From Petrosia ficiformis (lineage: Eukaryota; Porifera; Demospongiae; Haplosclerida; Petrosiidae): DNA of 64,000 nucleotides. The stretch lies in NCBI GenBank assembly GCA_947044365.1, contig OX345647.1:4218501-4282500 (forward strand), read 5' to 3'. The notes below the pieces were generated by a model that saw nothing but the letters and a program-made list of their open reading frames with translations, searched no databases and was not told where the DNA came from. Position 1 is the stretch's first letter, and each line of letters opens with the position of its first letter. Positions 10,809 through 23,144 of this stretch are shown in pieces. The position numbers were made by a program, and so were the translations under genes.

Positions 10809-11152
10809 ACTGCAAAAATTAAATTGTTAAAAATACCTAGTTATGGCCCGTAGGGCCATCCCTATAATTGCTTTCCACGGGGTTTAATGTATATGTAATA
10901 TATATAGTACACTTAGAGGTCTTATATACAAAAATATAGACCCGAGGTTTAGTGTCCAAGGATGTGATATAGCCCGAGCCTGCGAGGGCTATATCACATC
11001 CGAGGACACTAAACCAAGGTTTTATATTGTTTTATATAAGAACTGTAAGTGTACTATATACAATATATTGTATGCTGATAGATTAAAGATTCACAGGTCT
11101 ATATACAAAAATATAAGACCTAACCACATCAAACGGTTGCCATGGTAGCATG

Positions 11153-11202
<50 letters not shown>

Positions 11203-11988
11203 ATTATATATATATATATATATATTCTTGTGTCACTTGCGCGACTCGACTATGCGTTGTATATGTAGTTAAGGAAGTTGCGTCATTCCCGGGGGGCCGG
11301 CTCGGTCAATTAATGGATGTAAAACTGCTAATAACTGTTGTATATAGCAGAGAAATAGTATAGATATTATGCAAGAATCTTTAACAAGTAAGTATGATAA
11401 GTTGTTGAGTTTCAGACACGAGGAAGTCATCATTTAGAACCTTGAAGGAGTACCTCAGTCAGTTCATCAGACATCTGTGTATTTAGACTGCAATTAGGCT
11501 TACACTTACGTCTTCAGGCCCCAGGAGTACATCTGGCAGAAAGGTAGAGACACTAGTGCCATCTGCAATGCTTAATACATAGTCATCACAAAGCAAATAT
11601 AGGGATGTTTTTTTTCTCTATATACACTTGTTAGTACTGTTGCAAAGAATAGCATACATTTCAAATTTTCAATGTAGTTTGTCATACACATAAACATGTG
11701 CACTGGAAAAAATTAAATTATATTTTTGCAGGTTTCCAACCCTTTTGTTAGCCAAAACTGCCTGATACAATCACTTTAAGTGGTGCATTAAGTAAATTAT
11801 TGGTATGAAATATGAGTAGACAGTACGCGTACTACTTCAGCTAATTGATTTATAATTAGTACAAAGTATGTAGCTGTGGCATCAGCATGTGTGAATTCAT
11901 AACAATCTGAATAACTGACTAATTGTTAAATCCTTGAAACTGTACTAACCAATAAAATAGTTATTTTAACTATTTTGTTTTTGCAGTG
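10809..11988. mobile_element. CTGCAAAAA-ended element interrupted by other elements
   Basis: The left end CTGCAAAAATTAAATTGTTA and right end (reverse complement CACTGCAAAAACAAAATAG) are inverted. The interior from about 11630 to 11980 is similar to 16870-17220, which is an uninterrupted copy. The section 10842-11660 belongs to a different element, so this is a nested insertion. Both outer ends abut (TATG)n tracts. Confidence 0.6.
10842..11660. mobile_element. Dispersed element, inverted copy of 57395-57905, with hairpin inside
   Basis: Begins TTATGGCCCGTAGGGCCATC, continues to AAGGAAGTTGCGTCATTCC, GCAAGAATCTTTAACAAGTAA and AATATAGGGATGTTTTTTTT. All of these occur in the same order, reverse-complemented, at 57395-57905. 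The copy here is longer because a GATGTGATATAGCCCGAGC hairpin (about 10890-11160) and (TA)n sit inside it. No open frame encodes a recognisable transposase. Confidence 0.75.
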
Positions 11989-12007
11989 TATGTATGTACG
12001 TATGTAC

Positions 12008-12038
<31 letters not shown>

Positions 12039-12055
12039 TGTATGTACGTATGTAC

Positions 12056-12086
<31 letters not shown>

Positions 12087-12111
12087 TGTATGTATGTATG
12101 TACGTATGTAC

Positions 12112-12142
<31 letters not shown>

Positions 12143-12233
12143 TATGTATGTATGTATGTATGTATGCATGCATGTATTTATGTATGCATGTATGTATGTA
12201 TGTATGCATATGTATGTATGTATGTGTTATAGT
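11986..12233. repeat. (TATG)n microsatellite with ACGTATGTACATATG interruptions
   Basis: Long TATG tract directly following TTTTTGCAGTG. It contains three regularly spaced TACGTATGTACATATG variants, so part of it expanded as a longer unit. Confidence 0.95.
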
Positions 12234-13527
12234 TGTATCTAGGTAGTAGGTATGTATATATGTATGCTCCTTTTTTTGTATATGTGTAAATTAGTAAATT
12301 CGTTGTATACTGTTAAAATAACTAATCTTGATGATTTTTTTATTTCCAATATTTGGTAAAATAATATACATGTACTTCTCCTGTCTATAGATGTACAAAG
12401 AAGCAGTATAAATATTTTAGTTAAGTGATTATAGGTTTTCGAACCTTCTTTGTACATCTGATATGAGATAATAGATATGATAATTGATTATAATTAGTAA
12501 AAGTATGGTATTAATATATTATAATTGGTACAAGTATGGAAATCACATTAAACTAAACATGTAAACATGACTGTTCTTATTATGTAATATTATTTCGATT
12601 ACCTAACTACACTTTGCATAAGTGTGTTATAATTAAGAATGTAAACATTTTGTTACTATAGTACAGTTTACAAAACAATTACCTACTAAGGCAATGTACT
12701 ACAATAATGAAAATTACCATATCCTTTCTGCTAGATGTATGTAAATATAATATATAACATGCATACAAACTATGCACATATGTGTGTATATATAAGGGTG
12801 TATGTATGTAGATATTGATACACTATGTACATGTTATGCACATATTAAACCTGTAATAAAACATGATATTACCATGCAGGAGATTATGAAACTCCTAATT
12901 TACATCATGAACCCATTATCATAAATCAAACTAGCTATTGCTAATGCTTAGCTCAAAGATTATTGCTGTTCAAACACTGAACAAATGTTTGAAGTCTGAA
13001 ACTATTTGGAAAGAATTTGGATTCACCACTACTTTAAAAAAGCTAGAGTGGTCTGCTAGTTCAATGCTGGGAGTACAGCCCTGGCATTGCTTTCTTCAAA
13101 AAAATGCTGTTTGGGTGTGAACTGCAATATAATAACTAGTCTATCTGAAAAAAACTGCTGCTGCATTAACTAACTAAATATTCAATGTTCTTTTTTGCAT
13201 ATGATTATAGTTGTAATTCGATTATTTAGAACTGATATAATGTGCTTTATGTATTAGTTATAGGACCCTTTACATGCATTGATAATAACTAAACATTTAT
13301 TAATTTTGTTTTTCTTATTGCTAAAATAATAAAATTGATTGATATACCTATATAAACAAACAAGTTTGTAGGATTTATATCATATTAAGTCATAGATAGT
13401 ATTGACTATACTATATATGATTAAGTACAGCTGACATATCAATTGTAGGATATTATTTCCAGTCTAGTAACAATCACAATTTAAATTATTATGTATATTA
13501 TTGAACAAAACCATTAGTTATTATTTG

Positions 13528-14902
13528 TTAAGGATCAGCATCTTCCTTCTCCTGTACTTCACTAATACTGTTCAATTCCACACTTTTTATATCAGGCTGT
13601 TCATTTTCTTGTGAAGTTGTTGAATACAGCTGTCGCATTTTTTTAATCCAGTGGATAAAGATAGAAATAGACATTACAGCAAGTGGAATTAATGCAATAA
13701 ACAGAAGACCAATTCTTGTTCCATGTTGTGCTCCCTCATTGCAAACATTTGTGCGATTCTCAGTAGTGAAATCACACTCAAACAAACAACCTATTGGTTG
13801 ATCATTATCAGCTATTATTGCAACTCCTGAGCAAAACCAAATTACTACTGCAATTAAAGTTATTTTGAATATTTTACGACGTATCTGCTGTTTGCTCATT
13901 ATTGCTTCAATAACTCCTGGTGCAAAAATTACAGCCAGTACTATAGCCCATATAAGTATAGTAACACCATATAACACCCATAATATGTCTAGTTCGTTTG
14001 AGGGACAAAACGAATCTGAACTTGTTTGCAGACCAGATATAATACTGAACCAGGCATCCAATTGCACAATAAGAGCAATAGAGTGTCCAGCAGCTCTCCA
14101 AGGAGACCAAAAATAACCAAGGTTTACTCTAACATCGTATATTAAATTTGATACTGTCGTTGCCCCATGGATGAATGTTGGAACTATTCCAAAAAGCACC
14201 AAAGATATAACCAAAAGGGTTGATCCAGCATTTCCCACAGACTCAAGACATTTTGTACTACAACCGAGATCTGATTGGTAGTTTGTAACAAATTGAGCAA
14301 TATTGTCACCAATTAAATATGCCAGACCAGCAACTGTTGTGATTATATGACCAAGGATAACGATTAATAATCTCTTCTGCTCTTTCAATTTTGAAAATCT
14401 TTGTTTATTGATAATTGTACTCGAAACCGCGCCGATTGATATGACAATGTACAGGAGCAATGAAATTGCAAAAATGGATGTTACTGCCTTTGCATTTTGT
14501 GAATCTGAGAGTGGACTTACAAAGATTGCTTGATTAACGATTTGAGTCACAAGGTTCAATAGAATCAGAACAATCTTTTGTATATACTCATTCACAAATC
14601 CAACGAGCTAAAGATATATATAAATACTAATTGTGTGAATTTCATTGTACAAATTATTATATATTGTTGTTTTAGTTTGACAATAATGACCACTTTTAGT
14701 TATAGTTATAGTATGCCTAGTTTCTCAAACTTGTAGTTTAATTATCTAAAATAGTACTGGGCTTTCTAAAGGGTTTTAGTTTTAATTAACTACATATGTA
14801 TTAAAGTGTCCATTATACCATGAACATTTGTTATAACATGCAATCTACCTGTACATAATTATATTGATGTATACAAACTATGTATTGCAAACTCACCCCC
14901 AT
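13528..14902 (-). CDS. Array gene B: eight-pass membrane protein
   Basis: Exon 1 at 14897-14902 holds only ATG GGG before GTGAGT. Exon 2 at 13528-14607 starts after TTTAG with CTC GTT GGA TTT GTG. The product is 361 residues; the long exon has no in-frame ATG near its start, so the mini-exon is needed. Not a recognised family. Predicted segments near 13-31, 43-64, 81-101, 126-148, 177-195, 210-231, 249-268, 299-321. Basic loops NKQRFSKLKEQKR and SKQQIRRK and the tail fit a cytosolic N- and C-terminus. Extracellular loops carry Cys 118, 122, 203, 276, 280, 291 and an NRT sequon at 286. His in segment 3 (ILGHII) and Asp in segment 5 (QLDAWFS) are buried polar residues kept in all seven genes. 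Differs from gene D at one residue seen. Confidence 0.9.
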
Positions 14903-14980
14903 TGTTTAGCCTAAGACAGCTACACAGTATCTGATCACAGGTTTTGTTAATCCAGTTAGATAACTATGCACTATCCAAAT

Positions 14981-15010
14981 TTTCACTCTTATTCTAGAGA
15001 AAGGATACCA
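14981..15010 (-). promoter_or_regulatory. Conserved upstream block of gene B
   Basis: TTTCACTCTTATTCTAGAGA lies about 80-110 bp upstream of the mini-exon ATG. Similar strings stand at matching positions before genes E, F and G (30460-30490, 33251-33282, 36223-36254). Identical copies precede C (about 20199) and D (about 25425). Role not known; a promoter or 5' UTR element is the simplest idea. Confidence 0.45.
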
Positions 15011-15365
15011 TATATACACAAAACTGACAGTTGTAGTTCTTCTAATATGCATGTTTGGAATGATTGTAATTAAGTATCTCTAACTACTAGATTTAGTTAC
15101 AATATAGGACGTATGTTATTACCATTGTATTTGTTGAATCTGAGATTGGACTTACAAATGTACTTGATCATCAGATGTATGTATGTATATATGTATGTAT
15201 GAATGTAAGTATGTATGTATGTATGTATATAATATGTACATATATGTATGTATGCATGTATGTATGTATGAATGTCGAAGAATAACTTCATCAAATTATC
15301 ATCATCAATTTGTCCATGGATTCATGCATTAATAACGGTATTTCTATCAATTTATCCAGTACCTG

Positions 15366-15366
15366 C

Positions 15367-15428
<62 letters not shown>
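15366..15428. repeat. (TA)n microsatellite beside hAT-like element
   Basis: Pure TA run, shorter in the other two tandem units (about 20586-20625, 25812-25850). Confidence 0.95.
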
Positions 15429-15431
<3 letters not shown>

Positions 15432-15432
15432 T

Positions 15433-15662
15433 CAGAGTTTTTGATGCGTTTTGGACCATGGGTCAAATTGGCTCAACAATGGTTAGTGTGTGTGCCATTG
15501 GGAATACATCTTGAGCCAATTAACAAAGAGTTAATGCTGTTATATATAGTGACAATGTAATTGTAATTAACTGTGTCACTGGCCCAAAGAAAGAACTTTG
15601 CAGTGCTAAATAAGAAACTCTTTGGGCCAATGGTGTGCCATATGAGCTTATCAAAAACTCTG
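15433..15662. mobile_element. hAT-like MITE (CAGAGTTTTTGAT ends), unit 1 copy
   Basis: The left end CAGAGTTTTTGATGCG and right end (reverse complement CAGAGTTTTTGATAAGC) are terminal inverted repeats fitting YARNG. Copies in the other units are at 20629-20858 and 25855-26084. A fourth copy at 39320-39543 keeps a target-site duplication. Confidence 0.75.
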
Positions 15663-16844
15663 TTTCATACGCGTTGCTATTGTAAGTTTATGGGGAATTT
15701 TTGAGATGATAGGAAGTTAAAGAGGAATTTAATATTGTGGGAAGTTAAACTAAGTAATATGGATTGAACAAGTGGAATGTGAAATTTGATGTTTGTGTCA
15801 ATGGTGAGCTTATCCAAAACACTGATAATTATATATATAGGTGTGTAGGTATGTTTTCTGTTTTTAAATTAGTAAATTAGTTGTAGGTAATGACAAAGGA
15901 ACTGATTCTATTTATAGAAATACAGAAAAAGGAAATGGAATTCCTTGTTTGTGCACTTAGTATGTATGTTATATGCATAATATGTATTAATATTATCAAA
16001 TCTGTTTTAGTGATATTACATCATCCAATGTAAACAATGAAGAAGAAAATATATATTGTATGTATATGTGTATGCATGTATTGCATGTATGTATGTAGCA
16101 TGTTATTTGTAATTTGGTATATGTATACACATATGTATATACTATGTATGTATGTATGTATGTATGTATATACTATGTATGCATGTATGTATGTATGTAT
16201 GTATGTATGTATGTATGTTTACATGTATGTATGTATATATACTATGTATGTATGTGTATGTATGTATGTATGTGTTATGGTTGTATCTAGATATGTATAT
16301 ATGTAAGTATGTATGTATGTACTATATACTGTTTTAAGTTAGTAAATTAGTATATTAGTTGTATACTGCAAAAATTAATTATTGATTTGTTATATAGTAC
16401 AGTTGGAATTTGTAATATAATTGGTCATGTAAGTTGTTATAACTATGTGATAATCCAGTTTCAATTTACTTGTCCTGGTTAATAGATGTACAAATAAGTG
16501 GAATAAATATTTCAATTAAGTGATTGAAGGTTTCCAAACCTTCTTTGTGCATCTAATACGAGGTATCAGACATGATGATTGATTATGATTGGTATAAGTA
16601 TGTTATGATTGACCAATTACTACATTCTTGTAAATGTACTAACCATACATTAGTTATTATATTTACGTTTTGTACTGTAGGTAACTCTGTCTCAACTATA
16701 TATAGAAATAATGAAAAACGAAATGGAATTCTTGGTTTGTGTGCACTTCAAACTATAATATGTATATATTTATGTATATATTTATGTATGTAGGTATATA
16801 TGTATTATGTATCTATGTATGTATGTATGTATGTCTGCATGTAA

Positions 16845-17221
16845 ACTGCAAAAATGAAATAACCATTTTATTGGTTAGTAGTACTGTTGCATGGAATAGC
16901 ATGAGTTTCAATTTGTCATAGACGATGTTGTGGCTACATGCATGATGCATAATGTGCACCAAGTATTAAATTAAATTATCTGTTTTTGAGTTTACAAACC
17001 CCTTTGATGGCCAGATACAATTACATGTACTTTAGCCAGACACAATTACATGTACAATTGACATGAAATATGAGTAGACAGCACCCTCAAATTATAGTGC
17101 TTCAATTGTAATTAGGACAATGGTACAAGATGTATGCACTCTTGTACCAACTAATATTTAAATCCTTGCAACCACTAAATTAGTTATTTTTACTACATAC
17201 CTGTATTTTATTTTTGCAGTG
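16845..17221. mobile_element. CTGCAAAAA-ended MITE flanked by TATG tracts
   Basis: The left end CTGCAAAAATGAAATAACC and right end (reverse complement CACTGCAAAAATAAAATACA) are inverted. (TATG)n tracts abut both ends. Copies in the other tandem units start near 22046 and 27284. Confidence 0.7.
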
Positions 17222-17945
17222 TATATATGTAGGTAAGTATGTATGTATGTATGTATGTATGTAGGTATGTATGTATGTACATATGTACATATGTACTTAT
17301 GTGCTTATGTACATATGTATGTATGAAAGTAACAGGCTTTAATTTAATAGTATAAACCATGTTTATAGTTACCTAGTTACCATATCCATAGTTACTTAGA
17401 CGATGACTTCAAGTAATTGATTATAAATATTTTATAATGTATGATGTTTGAAATACACTTTAATTATCACTTCTTTCAATAATTTTTATAATGAGTAATT
17501 ATTCTAATGTGTGAAATTCACACAATGTAAAGTGATAATTATAACAGCTTATATAGTCACATGATTTAAATTGGTTAAACCCCTCTTTGTGGGTTACCAC
17601 ACCATTTGTAATATTCAATTAGTACACAATTTAATATATATCATATTTCAAAACAATTGCCATATACATTTGACTGCAATGTATGTAAATATGTTTGTAC
17701 ATAAGTATGTATATGTGTAGGTATGTATTTTGTATATAATTATATATATATGCATGCTTAAGTATTGCCATATCTGTGTATGTATTATGTAAGAGTGTAT
17801 ACATGTACATATTGATACACTGCCACTAATTGGTCTTTCATGTAGTCAGTCAGTCCTACTATTGGTCATTTTATTAAGGAACAGTGGTGGTCTTGGGGTT
17901 AGGTGCTGAGGGTTCCACCCTGCCATCATCATTACTTTCTCCAAA

Positions 17946-20584
17946 ACAATAATGAAAATTACCATATCCTTTCTGCTAGATGTATGTAAATATAATATAT
18001 AACATGCATACAAACTATGCACATATGTGTGTATATATAAGGGTGTATGCATGTAGATATTGATACACTATGTACATGTTATGCACATATTAAACCTGTA
18101 ATAAAACATGATATTACCATGCAGGAGATTATGAAACTCCTAATTTACATCATGAACCCATTATCATAAATCAAACTAGCTATTGCTAATGCTTAGCTCA
18201 AAGATTATTGCTGTTCAAACACTGAACAAATGTTTGAAGTCTGAAACTATTTGGAAAGAATTTGGATTCACCACTACTTTAAAAAAGCTAGAGTGGTCTG
18301 CTAGTTCAATGCTGGGAGTACAGCCCTGGCATTGCTTTCTTCAAAAAAATGCTGTTTGGGTGTGAACTGCAATATAATAACTAGTCTATCTGAAAAAAAC
18401 TGCTGCTGCATTAACTAACTAAATATTCAATGTTCTTTTTTGCATATGATTATAGTTGTAATTCGATTATTTAGAACTGATATAATGTGCTTTATGTATT
18501 AGTTATAGGACCCTTTACATGCATTGATAATAACTAAACATTTATTAATTTTGTTTTTCTTATACCTATATAAACAAACAAGTTTGTAGGATTTATATCA
18601 TATTAAGTCATAGATAGTATTGACTATACTATATATGATTAAGTACAGCTGACATATCAATTGTAGGATATTATTTCCAGTCTAGTAACAATCACAAAAT
18701 AGATTATTATGTATATTATTGAACAAAACCATTAGTTATTATTTGTTAAGGATCAGCATCTTCCTTCTCCTGTACTTCACTAATACTGTTCAATTCCACA
18801 CTTTTTATATCAGGCTGTTCATTTTCTTGTGAAGTTGTTGAATACAGCTGTCGCATTTTTTTAATCCAGTGGATAAAGATAGAAATAGACATTACAGCAA
18901 GTGGAATTAATGCAATAAACAGAAGACCAATTCTTGTTCCATGTTGTGCTCCCTCATTGCAAACATTTGTGCGATTCTCAGTAGTGAAATCACACTCAAA
19001 CAAACAACCTATTGGTTGATCATTATCAGCTATTATTGCAACTCCTGAGGAAAACCAAATTACTACTGCAATTAAAGTTATTATGAATATTTTACGACGT
19101 ATCTGCTGTTTGCTCATTATTGCTTCAATAACTCCTGGTGCAAAAATTACAGCCAGTACTATAGCCCATATAAGTATAGTAACACCATATAACACCCATA
19201 ATATGTCTAGTTCGTTTGAGGGACAAAACGAATCTGAACTTGTTTGCAGACCAGATATAATACTGAACCAGGCATCTAATTGCACAATAAGAGCAATAGA
19301 GTGTCCAGCAGCTCTCCAAGGAGACCAAAAATAACCAAGGTTTACTCTAACATCGTATATTAAATTTGATACTGTCGTTGCCCCATGGATGAATGTTGGA
19401 ACTATTCCAAAAAGCACCAAAGATATAACCAAAAGGGTTGATCCAGCATTTCCCACAGACTCAAGACATTTTGTACTACAACCGAGATCTGATTGGTAGT
19501 TTGTAACAAATTGAGCAATATTGTCACCAATTAAATATGCCAGACCAGCAACTGTTGTGATTATATGACCAAGGATAACGATTAATAATCTCTTCTGCTC
19601 TTTCAATTTTGAAAATCTTTGTTTATTGATAATTGTACTCGAAACCGCACCGATTGATATGACAATGTACAGGAGCAATGAAATTGCAAAAATGGATGTT
19701 ACTGCCTTTGCATTTTGTGAATCTGAGAGTGGACTTACAAAGATTGCTTGATTAACGATTTGAGTCACAAGGTTCAATAGAATCAGAACAATCTTTTGTA
19801 TATACTCATTCACAAATCCAACGAGCTAAAGATATATATAAATACTAATTGTGTGAATTTCATTGTACAAATTATTATATATTGTTGTTTTAGTTTGACA
19901 ATAATGACCACTTTTAGTTATAGTTATAGTATGCCTAGTTTCTCAAACTTGTAGTTTAATTATCTAAAATAGTATTGGGCTTTCTAAAGGGTTTTAGTTT
20001 TAATTAACTACATATGTATTAAAGTGTCCATTATACCATGAACATTTGTTATAACATGCAATCTACCTGTACATAATTATATTGATGTATACAAACTATG
20101 TATTGCAAACTCACCCCCATTGTTTAGCCTAAGACAGCTACACAGTATCTGATCACAGGTTTTGTTAATCCAGTTAGATAACTATGCACTATCCAAATTT
20201 TCACTCTTATTCTAGAGAAAGGATACCATATATACACAAAACTGACAGTTGTAGTTCTTCTAATATGCATGTTTGGAATGATTGTAATTAGGTATCTCTA
20301 ACTACTAGATTTAGTTACAATATAGGACGTATGTTATTACCATTGTATTTGTTGAATCTGAGATTGGACTTACAAATGTACTTGATCATCAGATGTATGT
20401 ATGTATATATGTATGTATGAATGTAAGTATGTATGTATGTATGTATATAATATGTACATATATGTATGTATGCATGTATGTATGTATGAATGTCGAAGAA
20501 TAACTTCATCAAATTATCATCATCAATTTGTCCATGGATTCATGCATTAATAACGGTATTTCTATCAATTTATCCAGCACCTGC

Positions 20585-20627
<43 letters not shown>

Positions 20628-23144
20628 TCAAAGTTTTTGATGCGTTTTGGACCATGGGTCAAATTGGCTCAACAATGGTTAGTGTGTGTGCCATTGGGAA
20701 TACATCTTGAGCCAATTAACAAAGAGTTAATGCTGTTATATATAGTGACAATGTAATTGTAATTAACTGTGTCACTGGCCCAAAGAAAGAACTTTGCAGT
20801 GCTAAATAAGAAACTCTTTGGGCCAATGGTGTGCCATATGAGCTTATCAAAAACTCTGTTTCATATGCAGTTGCTATTGTAAGTTTATGGGGAATTTTTG
20901 AGATGATAGGAAGTTAAAGAGGAATTTAATATTGTGGGAAGTTAAACTAAGTAATATGGATTGAACAAGTGGAATGTGAAATTTGATGTTTGTGTCAATG
21001 GTGAGCTTATCCAAAACACGGTGTGTAGGTATGTTTTCTGTTTTTAAATTAGTAAATTAGTTGTAGGTAATGACAAAGGAACTGATTCTATTTATAGAAA
21101 TACAGAAAAAGGAAATGGAATTCCTTGTTTGTGCACTTAGTATGTATGTTATACGCATAATATGTATTAATATTATCAAATCTGTTTTAGTGATATTACA
21201 TCATCCAATGTAAACAATGAAGAAGGAAATATATATTGGGTTACTGTTATTTGTGTACATACTATATATTATGTATATGTGTATGCATGTATTGCATGTA
21301 TGTATGTAGCATGTTATTTGTAATTTGGTATATGTATACACGTATGTATATACTATGTATGTATGTATGTATGTATGTATATACTATGTATGCATGTATG
21401 TATGTATGTATGTATGTATGTATGTATGTTTACATGTATGTATGTATATATACTATGTATGTATGTGTATGTATGTATGTATGTGTTATGGTTGTATCTA
21501 GATATGTATATATGTAAGTATGTATGTATGTACTATATACTGTTTTAAGTTAGTAAATTAGTATATTAGTTGTATACTGCAAAAATTAATTATTGATTTG
21601 TTATATAGTACAGTTGGAATTTGTAATATAATTGGTCATGTAAGTTGTTATAACTATATGATAATCCAGTTTCAATTTACTTGTCCTGGTTAATAGATGT
21701 ACAAATAAGTGGAATAAATATTTCAATTAAGTGATTGAAGGTTTCCAAACCTTCTTTGTGCATCTAATACGAGGTATCAGACATGATGATTGATTATGAT
21801 TGGTATAAGTATGTTATGATTGACCAATTACTACATTCTTGTAAATGTACTAACCATACATTAGTTATTATATTTACGTTTTGTACTGTAGGTAACTCTG
21901 TCTCAACTATATATAGAAATAATGAAAAACGAAATGGAATTCTTGGTTTGTGTGCACTTCAAACTATAATATGTATATATTTATGTATGTAGGTATATAT
22001 GTATTATGTATCTATGTATGTATGTATGTATGTCTGCATGTAAACTGCAAAAATGAAATAACCATTTTATTGGTTAGTAGTACTGTTGCATGGAATAGCA
22101 TGAGTTTCAATTTGTCATAGACGATGTTGTGGCTACATGCATGATGCATAATGTGCACCAAGTATTAAATTAAATTATCTGTTTTTGAGTTTACAAACCC
22201 CTTTGATGGCCAGATACAATTACATGTACTTTAGCCAGACACAATTACATGTACAATTGACATGAAATATGAGTAGACAGCACCCTCAAATTATAGTGCT
22301 TCAATTGTAATTAGGACAATGGTACAAGATGTATGCACTCTTGTACCAACTAATATTTAAATCCTTGCAACCACTAAATTAGTTATTTTTACTACATCCC
22401 TGTATTTTATTTTTGCAGTGTATATATGTAGGTAAGTATGTATGTATGTATGTATGTATGTAGGTATGTATGTATGTACATATGTACATATGTACTTATG
22501 TGCTTATGTACATATGTATGTATGAAAGTAACAGGCTTTAATTTAATAGTATAAACCATGTTTATAGTTACCTAGTTACCATATCCATAGTTACTTAGAC
22601 GATGACTTCAAGTAATTGATTATAAATATTTTATAATGTATGATGTTTGAAATACACTTTAATTATCATTTCTTTCAATAATTTTTATAATGAGTAATTA
22701 TTCTAATGTGTGAAATTCACACAATGTAAACTGATAATTATAACAGCTTATATAGTCACATGAATTAAATTGGTTAAACCCCTCTTTGTGGGTTACCACA
22801 CCATTTGTAATATTCAATTAGTACACAATTTAATATATATCATATTTCAAAACAATTGCCATATACATTTGACTGCAATGTATGTAAATATGTTTGTACA
22901 TAAGTATGTATATGTGTAGGTATGTATTTTGTATATAATTATATATATATGCATGCTTAAGTATTGCCATATCTGTGTATGTATTATGTAAGAGTGTATA
23001 CATGTACATATTGATACACTGCCACTAATTGGTCTTTCATGTAGTCAGTCAGTCCTACTATTGGTCATTTTATTAAGGAACAGTGGTGGTCTTGGGGTTA
23101 GGTGCTGAGGGTTCCACCCTGCCATCATCATTACTTTCTCCAAA
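17946..23144. repeat. Segmental tandem duplication, unit 2 (5199 bp)
   Basis: Near-identical to unit 1, with gene C. Diagnostic differences include loss of 27 bp of ATTGCTAAAATAATAAAATT-type sequence near 18560, a shorter (TA)n run, and an insertion near 21234 relative to unit 1. No other gene seen. Confidence 0.95.
18746..20120 (-). CDS. Array gene C: eight-pass membrane protein
   Basis: Exon 1 at 20115-20120 (ATG GGG), exon 2 at 18746-19825; 361 residues with the architecture of gene B. Compared with B and D it differs at two residues in segment 7: IFIITL instead of IFKITL, and WFSSG instead of WFCSG. Ser is also present at the second position in E, F and G, so the Cys of B and D is probably the derived state. 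Intact frame, same splice sites and same upstream block. Confidence 0.9.

Larger units (their letters stand above)
12701..17945. repeat. Segmental tandem duplication, unit 1 (5245 bp)
   Basis: Starts ACAATAATGAAAATTACC, the same string that starts units 2 (17946) and 3 (23145). Contains gene B, its 3' flank, the hAT-like element at 15433-15662, several TATG tracts and two CTGCAAAAA elements (about 16367-16680, 16845-17221). Apart from gene B I see no coding region; a 60-codon frame at 12938 recurs in all units only because the units are near-identical. Confidence 0.95.

Noticed and set aside
10528..12246. Several open frames of 60-95 codons reading MYVCMYVC or HTYIHTYI
   Set aside because: They follow (TATG)n/(CATA)n microsatellites, which lack stops in several frames. 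No gene-like composition. The same applies to such frames at 15-16 kb, 21 kb, 26 kb, 28 kb, 30.7 kb and 34 kb.
12938..13120. 60-codon frame conserved exactly in three places (12938, 18183, 23382)
   Set aside because: The identity is explained by the recent segmental duplication; no motif, no splice partner, and related sequence near 31.0-31.3 kb does not keep the frame.
13528..14595. Start of the array proteins at a GTG codon in the long exon
   Set aside because: A conserved ATG mini-exon with GT donor and an AG acceptor just upstream of the long frame gives a better and shared model in all seven genes.
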